From: Butyrivibrio sp. LC3010
GTDB taxonomy: Bacteria; Bacillota; Clostridia; Lachnospirales; Lachnospiraceae
Assembly (NCBI RefSeq): GCF_000424385.1
Contig: NZ_KE384179.1
Location: 37,745-101,744 of the forward strand
Direction of reading: 5' to 3'
DNA length: 64,000 nucleotides
Shown here: piece after piece, positions 53,281-60,826 of the stretch
Layout: each line of letters opens with the position of its first letter
Position numbering within the stretch: the stretch's first letter is position 1
Program-made: the position numbers and the translations under genes
Notes under the pieces: generated by a model
What the model saw: only the letters and a program-made list of their open reading frames with translations
Databases searched by the model: none
Told to the model about the DNA's origin: nothing

Positions 53281-53527
53281 GATATTTAAAAACTGATCAG
53301 ATCCGCAGAACACTCCCATTTCTTTGAGAGGATCTGACCAACACAATTCCCCTTTTCCGAAGGAAAACAAAAGCCTGTCAAATATTGAAAAATTATCAAA
53401 AATCAACACGTAAAAAATTCGAATAGCGCACAACTAATTTACCAAAATTTTATACTTAATTAATTGTTATACCAAACACGTTTTGCTAAGCTGAATGTGT
53501 GTCATAATTTCTTATGGAGGTGTAACA
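53277..53527. other. Intergenic region before the chemoreceptor gene
   Basis: It contains the inverted pair CAGATCC/GGATCTG (about 53297-53330) and a TTTTCC-GAA-GGAAAA hairpin near 53355, but no gene I can support. Several TATACT-like boxes lie at 53450-53475; I did not find a clear flagellar sigma-28 promoter. Confidence 0.4.
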
Positions 53528-55324
53528 ATGCAAAAACGAACAGGTTCTTTATTGTATGCTCTAATCGGTGTCATAGCAGGTGCAGTTATCCTGACCGGCA
53601 TCATCATTGAGTTATTCACAATTAACAGTACAATTGCAACCACCAAGGAACAGACTGCTGCTTATAGAGAAAGACTTATGCAGGATCAGCAATCTGAGCT
53701 TAGAAACCAGGTTCAAAATGTTGTAAGTCTTGTTGAACAGGTAGATAAAGCGCACCTTGCAGGTGCTTTTTCAGAAGAAGACGCAAAGAGAATCGCTGCT
53801 GATTATGTTCGTGAACTTCGTTTCATGGACGGCGACGGATATTTCTGGGTTGATACTTCAGATGGTACAAACGTGGTTCTTCTTGGCCGCGATGCAGAAG
53901 GTACTAACCGTCTTGAACAGCACGATCCTAATGGCGTATACATGATAAAGGATTTCATTGCTAACGCAAAGGCAGGCGGCGGATTTTCATATTTCAGTTT
54001 CCCGAAACCGAACGAAACCGAGCCCCTTCCCAAGATGGGTTACACAATGCTGTATGAGCCCTTTGATTGGGTTATTGGTACAGGTGTCTGGATTGATCAC
54101 ATCGACAGTCTTGAAGCGGTATACAAAGAACACGCTGATGAAGCCCTCAGGAACTCTATTATTAAATCCCTCATCGTTCTTGTAGTTCTTATTATATGCG
54201 GGATTATAGTAGCCTTCTACATTGGTAAGAAAATCACTACTCCTATCGTGCTTGTAGCTAAAGAAATGGAGCACATGGCAAACAGCGACTTCAGTGACAA
54301 TGCCGATATGAAGAAGGTTAGACCTCTTAAGAAAACTAATAACGAAATTGGCCTTATTTCCGATGCTCTCGATCTTCTTCACTCAAATATCAGAGAGCTG
54401 ATGGCTAAGATTTCTGACACTACCGCTTATGTTGCATCCGCATCTGAGGAGCTTTCAGCAAGTGCTTCCCAGTCAGCTGAAGCAAGTGAAATGGTTGCAA
54501 ACTCCTGCACAAACGTTGCAAACTCCTGTAGCGGCCAGATTACAGCTGTATCAGGTGCAAGTGATGAAACTCAGGCATTTGTAAATAATATGCAGGAATT
54601 CCAGGATGCAATTGTAGCTTCCAGCGAAATGATACAGGCAACCAACGAAGCAGCAACAAAGGGCGCTTCTGACATGAATCGTGCAACAACCATGATGGAA
54701 ACCATCAAAGATTCTGTTGAAAATACAGCTACCATGGTTGAAGGACTGGGCGACAAGCTTAAAAATATTGATTCCTTCGTTGATACTATCGCTGAAATCG
54801 CAAGTCAGACCAATCTCCTTTCTCTAAATGCCAGCATTGAAGCTGCCCGTGCAGGAGAAATGGGTAAAGGATTTGCAGTTGTTGCAAGTGAGATCAGCAA
54901 ACTGGCTGATCAGTCAAATGAAGCTGCAAACAATATCACAGTTCTTATTGAAGACATAATGAAGAGCTCTGAAGAAGCAGTTGACTCCATGAAAGAAGGT
55001 GCACAGAGCGTTCTTGAAGGCTCTGAAGTCGTTAATGAGGCCGGTAATACCTTCAATGAAATTGTTAACAAGGTTCATTCCGTTTCCGAGCAGAGTGCTC
55101 GCATGAGCGAAATTGTTGACCAGCTATCCGGCGGTACAGAGACAATTGCTAATAACATTCAGAAGATTGAAGAAATGAGCGTAAGTGTTGCAGATGAGAC
55201 TCAGAATGTATCAGCAGCATCCCAGCAGCAGACAGCTTCCACCCATGAGGTTGCAGAAGCTTCCGATCGTCTTGCTGAAAACGCACAGGAACTTCAGGAA
55301 TTTGTAGCCAGGTTCTCACTATAA
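53528..55324 (+). CDS. Methyl-accepting chemotaxis protein with single Cache sensor
   Basis: The 598-residue receptor has a membrane segment at about 7-30 and an extracellular sCache_2-type domain ([20 protein letters not shown] to [16 protein letters not shown], residues about 95-200). A second membrane segment lies near 218-240, followed by HAMP, and then the long signalling helix bundle whose tip reads [20 protein letters not shown], followed by [10 protein letters not shown]. It would report a small carboxylate or similar ligand to CheA. I start at 53528 behind GGAGGTG; the longer frame has no ribosome site. No other chemotaxis genes are nearby. Confidence 0.95.
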   Translation: MQKRTGSLLYALIGVIAGAVILTGIIIELFTINSTIATTKEQTAAYRERLMQDQQSELRNQVQNVVSLVEQVDKAHLAGAFSEEDAKRIAADYVRELRFMDGDGYFWVDTSDGTNVVLLGRDAEGTNRLEQHDPNGVYMIKDFIANAKAGGGFSYFSFPKPNETEPLPKMGYTMLYEPFDWVIGTGVWIDHIDSLEAVYKEHADEALRNSIIKSLIVLVVLIICGIIVAFYIGKKITTPIVLVAKEMEHMANSDFSDNADMKKVRPLKKTNNEIGLISDALDLLHSNIRELMAKISDTTAYVASASEELSASASQSAEASEMVANSCTNVANSCSGQITAVSGASDETQAFVNNMQEFQDAIVASSEMIQATNEAATKGASDMNRATTMMETIKDSVENTATMVEGLGDKLKNIDSFVDTIAEIASQTNLLSLNASIEAARAGEMGKGFAVVASEISKLADQSNEAANNITVLIEDIMKSSEEAVDSMKEGAQSVLEGSEVVNEAGNTFNEIVNKVHSVSEQSARMSEIVDQLSGGTETIANNIQKIEEMSVSVADETQNVSAASQQQTASTHEVAEASDRLAENAQELQEFVARFSL

Positions 55325-55356
55325 GAGAACATACTCCATAGAAAGTGCAAATTATA

Positions 55357-55419
55357 GCCCCCGAAATGTATATATTCCCGTTTTTCTAAGGAAAACAGGA
55401 ATCTATACATTTCGGGGGC
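55357..55419. terminator. Long hairpin after the chemoreceptor gene
   Basis: GCCCCCGAAATGTATA (55357-55372) pairs perfectly with TATACATTTCGGGGGC (55404-55419), and the inner TTCC...GGAA region extends the stem. T-richness downstream is weak (GTAATTTTG), so termination is likely but not textbook. Confidence 0.75.
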
Positions 55420-55518
55420 GTAATTTTGCGTTCAATTGCTATAGTAATCGCCAAATATTTCTGCTGATTACTTTAGATCGCCTTCGGATGATTGCAGGTT
55501 TAATAGGAAAACATGCCT

Positions 55519-56298
55519 CTACTCTAATTCATTTACTATTTCATCTATAGAAATCGTACCGCCAAATATATCCAATGCGCTGCCAACTGTCACATCCAGC
55601 TTTCCTTCGCCGCATCTCTTAAGTTCTTCTATATCCTGAAGGTTATGCACTCCTCCGGCGTAGGTCATTGGTATCTTTCCCCAGTTTCCAAGTAACCCTG
55701 CAAGCTCATTTTCGATTCCTGACTGTTTGCCTTCAACATCAACCGCATGAACAAGAAATTCATCACAGTAGAATGAAAACTCATCAAGAATGTCTGCATT
55801 CACTTCTACTTCTGTCATCTTCTGCCATCTGTCTGTAACAATGTAATATTTCCCATCCTCAGTACTTTTACGGCAGCTAAGATCCAGCACCAGATGTTCT
55901 TTTCCGGTCTCACTAACAAGTTTCCTCAGATTTTCATAATTCACTTTTCCATCTTTAAAAACATAGCTCGTCACAATCACATGTGAAGCACCTGCAGCTA
56001 AATACTGCGCAGCATTTTCAGCAGTTACACCGCCACCAACCTGAAGACATCCCGGAGTCTGTCTAAGAGCCATATAAGCCTGATTTACCGATGCTTCATA
56101 GTAGGGACTATCATTTGCATTAAGGATAATAATATGCCCTCCATAAAGCCCCTTATCCTTATACATTTTTGCATAAAAGGCTGCGTCCTGAGTAGCCACG
56201 AAATTCTCTGCAGCAACATCACCGGCATCACGCAGACTACTTCCTACTATCTGTTTAACCTGTCCATTATGTATATCTATACACGGCCTGAATCTCAT
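55519..56298 (-). CDS. hisA: HisA, eukaryotic-type ProFAR isomerase
   Basis: The enzyme isomerises ProFAR to PRFAR in histidine synthesis. The 259-residue barrel starts FRPCIDIHNGQVKQIVG, which matches the yeast HIS6/plant type rather than the common bacterial HisA. LQVGGGVTAENAAQYLAAGA and MTYAGGVHNLQDIEELKRCG are the two phosphate-binding halves, and D8 and the later DVEG supply catalytic acids. No other his gene is adjacent. It is preceded by a terminator hairpin 34 bp upstream. Confidence 0.9.
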   Translation of the reverse strand: MRFRPCIDIHNGQVKQIVGSSLRDAGDVAAENFVATQDAAFYAKMYKDKGLYGGHIIILNANDSPYYEASVNQAYMALRQTPGCLQVGGGVTAENAAQYLAAGASHVIVTSYVFKDGKVNYENLRKLVSETGKEHLVLDLSCRKSTEDGKYYIVTDRWQKMTEVEVNADILDEFSFYCDEFLVHAVDVEGKQSGIENELAGLLGNWGKIPMTYAGGVHNLQDIEELKRCGEGKLDVTVGSALDIFGGTISIDEIVNELE

Positions 56299-56331
56299 AT
56301 TTACCTCTTTTATACACTAATGTTCTGCTAA

Positions 56332-56363
56332 AAAATGCTCCAGCACTAAGCATGGAGCATTTT
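56332..56363 (-). terminator. Hairpin-terminator between dapB and hisA
   Basis: AAAATGCTCC (56332-56341) and GGAGCATTTT (56354-56363) pair perfectly and are followed on the minus strand by TTTAG. It separates hisA from the dap unit or attenuates entry into hisA. Confidence 0.7.
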
Positions 56364-56395
56364 AATAATTCATTATATGATATACGAATTGCTCC

Positions 56396-56457
56396 GTTTC
56401 TTCGAAACTCTTGCAATTCTACAAATATTCGGAAACCGCTAATTTACTGCGTAAATT
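56396..56457. repeat. Small hairpins with 3-nt loops between hisA and dapB
   Basis: GTTTC-TTC-GAAAC (56396-56408) and AATTTAC-TGC-GTAAATT (56441-56457) are perfect palindromes. They recall the three-nucleotide-loop style of the intercistronic repeat at 51648 but do not share its sequence. Confidence 0.5.
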
Positions 56458-56484
56458 GCTAATTCCTCATATTTGTTCGGGTCA

Positions 56485-56530
56485 TAAAGTCAAAATGCTT
56501 AACATGCAAGCATGTACGCATTTTTGACTT
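56485..56530 (-). terminator. Terminator of dapA-dapB
   Basis: AAAGTCAAAATGC (56485-56497) pairs with GCATTTTTGACTTT (56517-56530) with one bulged base, and the palindrome ACATGCAAGCATGT lies in its loop region. It is 16 bp beyond the dapB stop. Confidence 0.7.
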
Positions 56531-56545
56531 TTGACACCTATATCA

Positions 56546-57298
56546 TTATATTACATCACTCATGTCGTACATTCCTGCTTCTTTTCCTGCAAGGAACTTA
56601 GCGGCTTCAATTGCGCCCTTTGCGAAAACTGATCTTGAATATGCTCTGTGAGAAAGAGTTATAACCTCATCCATTCCGGCAAAGATAACATCATGATCAC
56701 CTACAATCGTGCCACCGCGAACAGCTGAAATTCCGATTTCCTTCTTAGGACGCTTCATACGTCTGTCACTTCTGTCATAAACGTACTCACATTTTTCAGA
56801 TAATGATTCGTTTACGCTGTCAGCAAGTGCAAGAGCTGTTCCGCTGGGCGCGTCCAGCTTTTGATTGTGGTGCTTCTCAACTATTTCTATATCGAAGCCT
56901 GCCGCATCCAGTACAGGAGAAATCTCCTTTAATACCTTCATAAGCATGTTTATTCCAACTGACATATTTGCTGACTTAAGGATTGCAGTCTTCTCAGATG
57001 CCTTATTAACCTCTTCAAGCTGCTCCTTAGACAATCCTGTGGTACATAATACAACAGGGAGTTTTTTTTCAGCACAGGCCTTAAGAAGCCCGTCAATAGC
57101 TGATGCATTAGAAAAATCTATAACCACATCTGCATCTACATCACATTTATCAATTGAATCAAATACGGGAAAACTGTAATTATTCTCGCCGTAAGCGTCA
57201 ATTCCTGCCACTATTTCTATATTGTCATCATTTGCTGCAAGGTCAACAATAACATGCCCCATTCGGCCGTTACAGCCGTGCATTATCGCTTTTGTCAT
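56546..57298 (-). CDS. dapB: 4-hydroxy-tetrahydrodipicolinate reductase
   Basis: DapB reduces the DapA product with NAD(P)H in the lysine/diaminopimelate pathway. The 250-residue protein has HGCNGRMGHVIV as its dinucleotide loop, VVIDFSNASA, the catalytic EKHHNQKLDAPSGTALALAD near residue 140 and ISAVRGGTIVGDHDVIFAG. The start at 57298 gives a better spacing from GGAG than the ATG two codons upstream. It follows dapA by 112 bp and shares its lysine-riboswitch leader. Confidence 0.96.
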   Translation of the reverse strand: MTKAIMHGCNGRMGHVIVDLAANDDNIEIVAGIDAYGENNYSFPVFDSIDKCDVDADVVIDFSNASAIDGLLKACAEKKLPVVLCTTGLSKEQLEEVNKASEKTAILKSANMSVGINMLMKVLKEISPVLDAAGFDIEIVEKHHNQKLDAPSGTALALADSVNESLSEKCEYVYDRSDRRMKRPKKEIGISAVRGGTIVGDHDVIFAGMDEVITLSHRAYSRSVFAKGAIEAAKFLAGKEAGMYDMSDVI

Positions 57299-57410
57299 TC
57301 CCATTCTCCTTTATTCTTTCATCTGCGTCCAAGAATACACCGGCACATTTACCAAAATAGCCAAGTCACTATTTCCGAATCATGGAATTCTCTTATCGCT
57401 AAATTTCTAA

Positions 57411-58295
57411 TTACATACCAAGAAATTTCTTAAGCTCTCTCTCAAGTACCACTCTGTTCTCCTCTGTGATAGTTGTAAGAGGAAGACGAAGCGGACCTGC
57501 CTTGAAGCCTATCATCTCAAGAGCTGCCTTTACAGGAATAGGATTAACCTCTGAGAAGAGCGCATCTATAAGAGGAAGTGCCTCAAGCTGTATCTTAGCT
57601 GCACCCTTGAAATCGCCATCAAGTGCCTTCTGGCACATCTCATGTGTCTTAGCAGGAGCTACGTTTGAAAGGACTGAAATTACTCCAAGTCCGCCAAGAG
57701 ACATGATTGGAACAACAAGACCATCCTCACCTGAGTAAAGATCAACTGCTCCATCAGCAAGCTGCATCATCTTGGTGGTCTGAGCAAGATTGCCCACAGC
57801 ATCCTTAATTCCAACAATGTTATCAACCTCTTTGCAGAGCTTAACTACAGTAGCAGGCTGAATATTGCAGCCTGTACGACTAGGCACATTGTAAAGAATG
57901 ATCGGAACATCAACTGCCTTGGCAATAGCTGTAAAATGCTGAACAAGACCATCCTGAGTTGCCTTGTTATAGTATGGAGTTACTGAAAGAATACCATCAG
58001 CGCCTGCCTTAGCAGCATCAACAGACAGATCAATAGCCGTTTTTGTGCAATTTGATCCGGCACCGGCAATTACAGGAACTCTCTTATTTACATAATCAAT
58101 GCAGAATCTTGAAACCTCCATGTGCTCTTCTTCGGTCATGGTAGCACTTTCACCTGTCGTTCCGCATACAATAATGGCATCTGTTCCATTATCAATCTGG
58201 AAATCGATCAGTCTCTTGAACTCATCATAATTGACCGATCCATCCTCATAAAATGGTGTAGCAATAGCAACACCTGCACCCTTAAAAACTGCCAT
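57411..58295 (-). CDS. dapA: 4-hydroxy-tetrahydrodipicolinate synthase
   Basis: DapA condenses pyruvate with aspartate semialdehyde, the committed step to diaminopimelate and lysine. The 294-residue barrel shows CGTTGESATMTEEEH near residue 45, the Tyr of YNVPSRTGCN near 135 and the Schiff-base lysine in IVGIKDAVGNL near 162. The start at 58295 follows GAGGAG; the in-frame ATG 15 bp upstream has no ribosome site. It is controlled by the lysine riboswitch directly upstream and is probably co-transcribed with dapB. Confidence 0.97.
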   Translation of the reverse strand: MAVFKGAGVAIATPFYEDGSVNYDEFKRLIDFQIDNGTDAIIVCGTTGESATMTEEEHMEVSRFCIDYVNKRVPVIAGAGSNCTKTAIDLSVDAAKAGADGILSVTPYYNKATQDGLVQHFTAIAKAVDVPIILYNVPSRTGCNIQPATVVKLCKEVDNIVGIKDAVGNLAQTTKMMQLADGAVDLYSGEDGLVVPIMSLGGLGVISVLSNVAPAKTHEMCQKALDGDFKGAAKIQLEALPLIDALFSEVNPIPVKAALEMIGFKAGPLRLPLTTITEENRVVLERELKKFLGM

Positions 58296-58350
58296 AATAT
58301 TTCTCCTCAATATTATTTATAAAAAACTTTTACTAACTTTGCTCAAATAA

Positions 58351-58382
58351 AGAAGCTAACTCATCACTCGGAGAGTTAGCTT
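58351..58382 (-). terminator. Lysine-riboswitch terminator
   Basis: On the minus strand GAAGCTAACTC and GAGTTAGCTTC (58372-58382 and 58351-58361) form an 11-bp stem followed by TTTATTTG. It lies between the aptamer and dapA. Confidence 0.85.
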
Positions 58383-58401
58383 CACAAAATCGCCATTGAT
58401 T

Positions 58402-58580
58402 CTATTAGCTGATAGCTCCCCATCTTGCGATGACAGTCATGCAATTATTCACTGCATGCCCAGGTACAAGCCTCACAGGATGGCTCATCCTTCGGCGTAT
58501 TGTCCTTTCCGAATCCCTCTCCTGCGCCTGTCGCATCAGAATCCGTACTGATAGAATACGCAACCTCTATCTAAATCTTA
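58402..58580 (-). ncRNA. Lysine riboswitch (L box)
   Basis: On the minus strand the leader has GATAGAGGTTGCG near 58561-58572, then ATCAGTACGGATTC, GGAAAGGACAATACGCCGAA and GAGCCATCC, and ends in GGGGAGCTATC near 58410-58420, which closes P1 with the opening GATAG. These blocks match the L-box aptamer in order. With the following terminator it should turn off dapA when lysine is high. Confidence 0.9.
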
Positions 58581-58584
58581 TAAA

Positions 58585-58613
58585 AGAATAGCACTAGTAC
58601 ACTAAAGTGTCAA
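58585..58613 (-). promoter_or_regulatory. Promoter of the lysine riboswitch-dapA-dapB unit
   Basis: On the minus strand a perfect TTGACA (58608-58613) and TATTCT (58585-58590) are 17 bp apart, and transcription would begin right at the aptamer. Confidence 0.75.
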
Positions 58614-58644
58614 CGTGATAAATCAACACTAGCTTTCACTGCAC

Positions 58645-58821
58645 TTATTTCATTCCCTCCCAAAATCTATCGTGCTCAGTGAATCTTACGGTATCATCCT
58701 CAGAAATCTCAGCCTTTGGCTTCTTTTCCTTGGTCCCTGTCTGTTCCATCTGAAGTTCATCCTCTGAAGGGGAATTGTACAAACCTTTGTGTTCCCCGAA
58801 AATCTTATCTATAATAGCCAT
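58645..58821 (-). CDS. Small protein of 58 aa, function unknown
   Basis: ATG 58821 is preceded by TAGGAGGTAACTGTC, a near-perfect ribosome site. The frame begins MAIIDKIFGEHKGLYNSP and ends RFTEHDRFWEGMK after 58 residues. It is hydrophilic, with a Lys/Glu-rich middle, no signal peptide and no membrane segment. An extended -10 box (TGGTATAAT, 58904-58911) lies upstream. It sits before the dap promoter on the same strand and is a separate unit. No family is recognised. Confidence 0.7.
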   Translation of the reverse strand: MAIIDKIFGEHKGLYNSPSEDELQMEQTGTKEKKPKAEISEDDTVRFTEHDRFWEGMK

Positions 58822-58903
58822 GACAGTTACCTCCTAAAAATAGATTCTTTACTACATCTCTTCTTATAGATAATCATTCTCTCTACTCTGTTTTCTTATC
58901 CTA

Positions 58904-58909
58904 ATTATA
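58904..58909 (-). promoter_or_regulatory. -10 box of the 58-aa gene
   Basis: TATAAT on the minus strand, preceded by TTTGG so that it forms an extended -10 element; the -35 region is poor. Confidence 0.45.
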
Positions 58910-58990
58910 CCAAAATCGCAGCTAAAAAGGAATAAATCTACTGTCTTATTCAGTATAAAAGTGAAACATAGCGGTAAATAAGTGCACCTT

Positions 58991-59017
58991 GCAGGGACAG
59001 CTATTGTTCCTGCTTTT
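58991..59017 (+). other. Hairpin with T-run in the ABC transporter leader
   Basis: GCAGGGACA and TGTTCCTGC pair with one G-T pair and are followed by TTTTG on the plus strand, about 90 bp before the ABC ATPase start. It might attenuate the operon, but the T-run is short. Confidence 0.35.
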
Positions 59018-59105
59018 GTTATTTGGTATTTGTAAGATAAGAGAAATGTGTAGTTCTTCATACTTAGTAAAAATAATGGCTTGTCGAAAAAAGGAGACGA
59101 TGTTT

Positions 59106-59789
59106 ATGAAAAATGTAGTTGAAATTCAAAATCTCACAAAAAGCTACGGCAAAAACAGGGGTGTTATCGATGTTTCCCTGACTATAGAGGAAGGTGATAT
59201 ATTCGGATTTATTGGTCCAAACGGAGCGGGTAAATCCACCACTATAAGGTCTATGCTGGGTTTTCTTAAGATAAATAGCGGAAGCATAAAAATTCTTGAA
59301 ATGGACAGCGTCAAAGATCATGAAAAGATTCTTGAAAATGTGGGATATATGCCCTCTGAGAGTTGGTTCTACACCTCAATGAAGGTGAAGGATGTCATAA
59401 AGTATGCTGCAGATGTCAGAAAAATGGACTGTAGCGCAGAAGCTGAGAAATTATGTGAGAGACTAAAGGTTGATGTGAACAAACGGATAAAAGAACTGTC
59501 TTATGGAAATCGTAAGAAAGTCAGCATAGTTTGCGCCATGCAGCACAGACCCAGGCTTTTCATTTTTGATGAACCGACAGGCGGCCTTGATCCGCTTATG
59601 CAAAGGACGTTTTTTAATCTCATTGATGAATATGTAAATGAAGGTGCAACCTGCCTCTTATCAACTCACGTGCTATCTGAAGTGAATAAATATTGCAGAC
59701 ATGGAGCAATCATGCGGGAGGGAAGGTTATCAATGCTGGATTCTGTGCTGATTGACGAGGATGAATTTATCAGATTCTATGAGGAATGA
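59106..59789 (+). CDS. ABC transporter ATP-binding protein
   Basis: The 227-residue ATPase has Walker A GPNGAGKST near residue 39, the signature in the form LSYGNRKK near 133, and Walker B LFIFDEPTGGLDP near 155, followed by the switch histidine in STHVLSE. It is of the ABC-2 exporter type. I start at 59106 because it is 9 bp from AAGGAG; an ATG two codons earlier is too close. The permease follows after a hairpin-repeat spacer of 97 bp. Cargo is unknown; these short two-gene exporters serve antibiotics, peptides or lipids. Confidence 0.93.
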   Translation: MKNVVEIQNLTKSYGKNRGVIDVSLTIEEGDIFGFIGPNGAGKSTTIRSMLGFLKINSGSIKILEMDSVKDHEKILENVGYMPSESWFYTSMKVKDVIKYAADVRKMDCSAEAEKLCERLKVDVNKRIKELSYGNRKKVSIVCAMQHRPRLFIFDEPTGGLDPLMQRTFFNLIDEYVNEGATCLLSTHVLSEVNKYCRHGAIMREGRLSMLDSVLIDEDEFIRFYEE

Positions 59790-59876
59790 ACTGTCATGAC
59801 TAAGTCATGATTTGGAATGGTTCCGACCGATATGTCAGGATTACGGAATAATCGTACTAATACATATTTTACAAGG
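59782..59876 (+). repeat. Intercistronic three-hairpin repeat, copy 3
   Basis: The unit opens with GAGGAATGAACTGTC, where the ABC ATPase stop codon lies, and continues with CATGAC-TAA-GTCATG, GGAA-TGG-TTCC, then the exact block TTCCGACCGATA and GATTA-CGGAA-TAATC, ending in TAATACATATTTTA. It follows the layout of copies 1 and 2 at 51648-51820 with several substitutions, some preserving stems. It lies between the two ABC genes, just before the permease ribosome site AAGGAG. Confidence 0.8.
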
Positions 59877-59886
59877 AGTGAATATT

Positions 59887-60678
59887 ATGAGAACAATTTT
59901 ATTAAGAGAAATAAAACTGAATTTTAAAAGCTTTCTTATATGGTCATTATCAGTAGGGCTCATGGGGCTTGCCTGCATACTTCTTTATCAGAGTATGGAA
60001 GGTGATATGAAGGATATGGCGGATATGTTTTCCAATATGGGAGCGTTTTCCGACGCATTTGGCATGAGCACACTTAGCATAGCTACTTTGAAGGGATATT
60101 TTGCCACAGAGGTTGGTACTGTCCATGGACTTGGAGGTGCCATGTTCGCTGCGATTCTGGCAATTGATATATTGTCAAAAGAAGAGGACAAGCATACAGG
60201 AGAATTTCTGTTTTCACTTCCTGTATCAAGAAGCAAAGTAGTCGCCGCAAAGGGAATATGCGTGGCAGTACTGCTGGTACTTTTTACAATTATCTGCGCA
60301 TTATTCTATGTTGCAGGATTTGTCTATCTGAAAGAAGAACTGCCTCTTAAGGAATTCACCTCCTTTATGCTCAGACAGCTTCTAATGAATATTGAAATTG
60401 CTGCCCTCTGTTTTGGAATATCAGCGGTTTCAGGAAAAAGTAAAATGGGCATGGGACTTGGAATTGCACTTGTTTTCTATGTATATGATCTGATAGGACG
60501 CGTGGTTCCTGACCTTAAGGATTATCTTTTTATAGGGCCCTATGCATATGCTAACGCTTCTGAAATTTTCTCAGGAGTAGAGACCGATGCTATGGCATTT
60601 GTGACAGCAGTTATGGTGATACTTTGCGCCACCATTTTTGCATTCATATTTTATGATAAAAGAGATCTGGCAAGCTGA
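59887..60678 (+). CDS. ABC-2 type transporter permease
   Basis: The 263-residue protein has six predicted membrane segments in the ABC-2 pattern: the first near 20-40, a long loop, then five between about 95 and 258. GEFLFSLPVSRSKVVAAKG after the second segment is typical of ABC-2 permeases of the NatB/YhfE sort. It starts behind AAGGAG, and pairs with the ATPase upstream. A frame starting at 59812 reads through the repeat and is not credible as a start. Confidence 0.9.
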   Translation: MRTILLREIKLNFKSFLIWSLSVGLMGLACILLYQSMEGDMKDMADMFSNMGAFSDAFGMSTLSIATLKGYFATEVGTVHGLGGAMFAAILAIDILSKEEDKHTGEFLFSLPVSRSKVVAAKGICVAVLLVLFTIICALFYVAGFVYLKEELPLKEFTSFMLRQLLMNIEIAALCFGISAVSGKSKMGMGLGIALVFYVYDLIGRVVPDLKDYLFIGPYAYANASEIFSGVETDAMAFVTAVMVILCATIFAFIFYDKRDLAS

Positions 60679-60698
60679 TTAATTAGCGGCAGTTCCCT

Positions 60699-60726
60699 CA
60701 TAAAAATTCCAACCGGGAATTTTATG
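60699..60726 (+). terminator. Hairpin after the ABC permease gene
   Basis: CATAAAAATTCC-AACC-GGGAATTTTATG is a near-perfect palindrome about 25 bp after the stop. The following bases ATAATTTAA give a weak T-run. Confidence 0.5.
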
Positions 60727-60826
60727 ATAATTTAATAAACAGCACATCGAAAATATTGGATAATTATATACAAGATAGTGATTACTTAACCGTAGCTGTT
60801 TTCGTGGATTATCCTGGAGGGAATGC

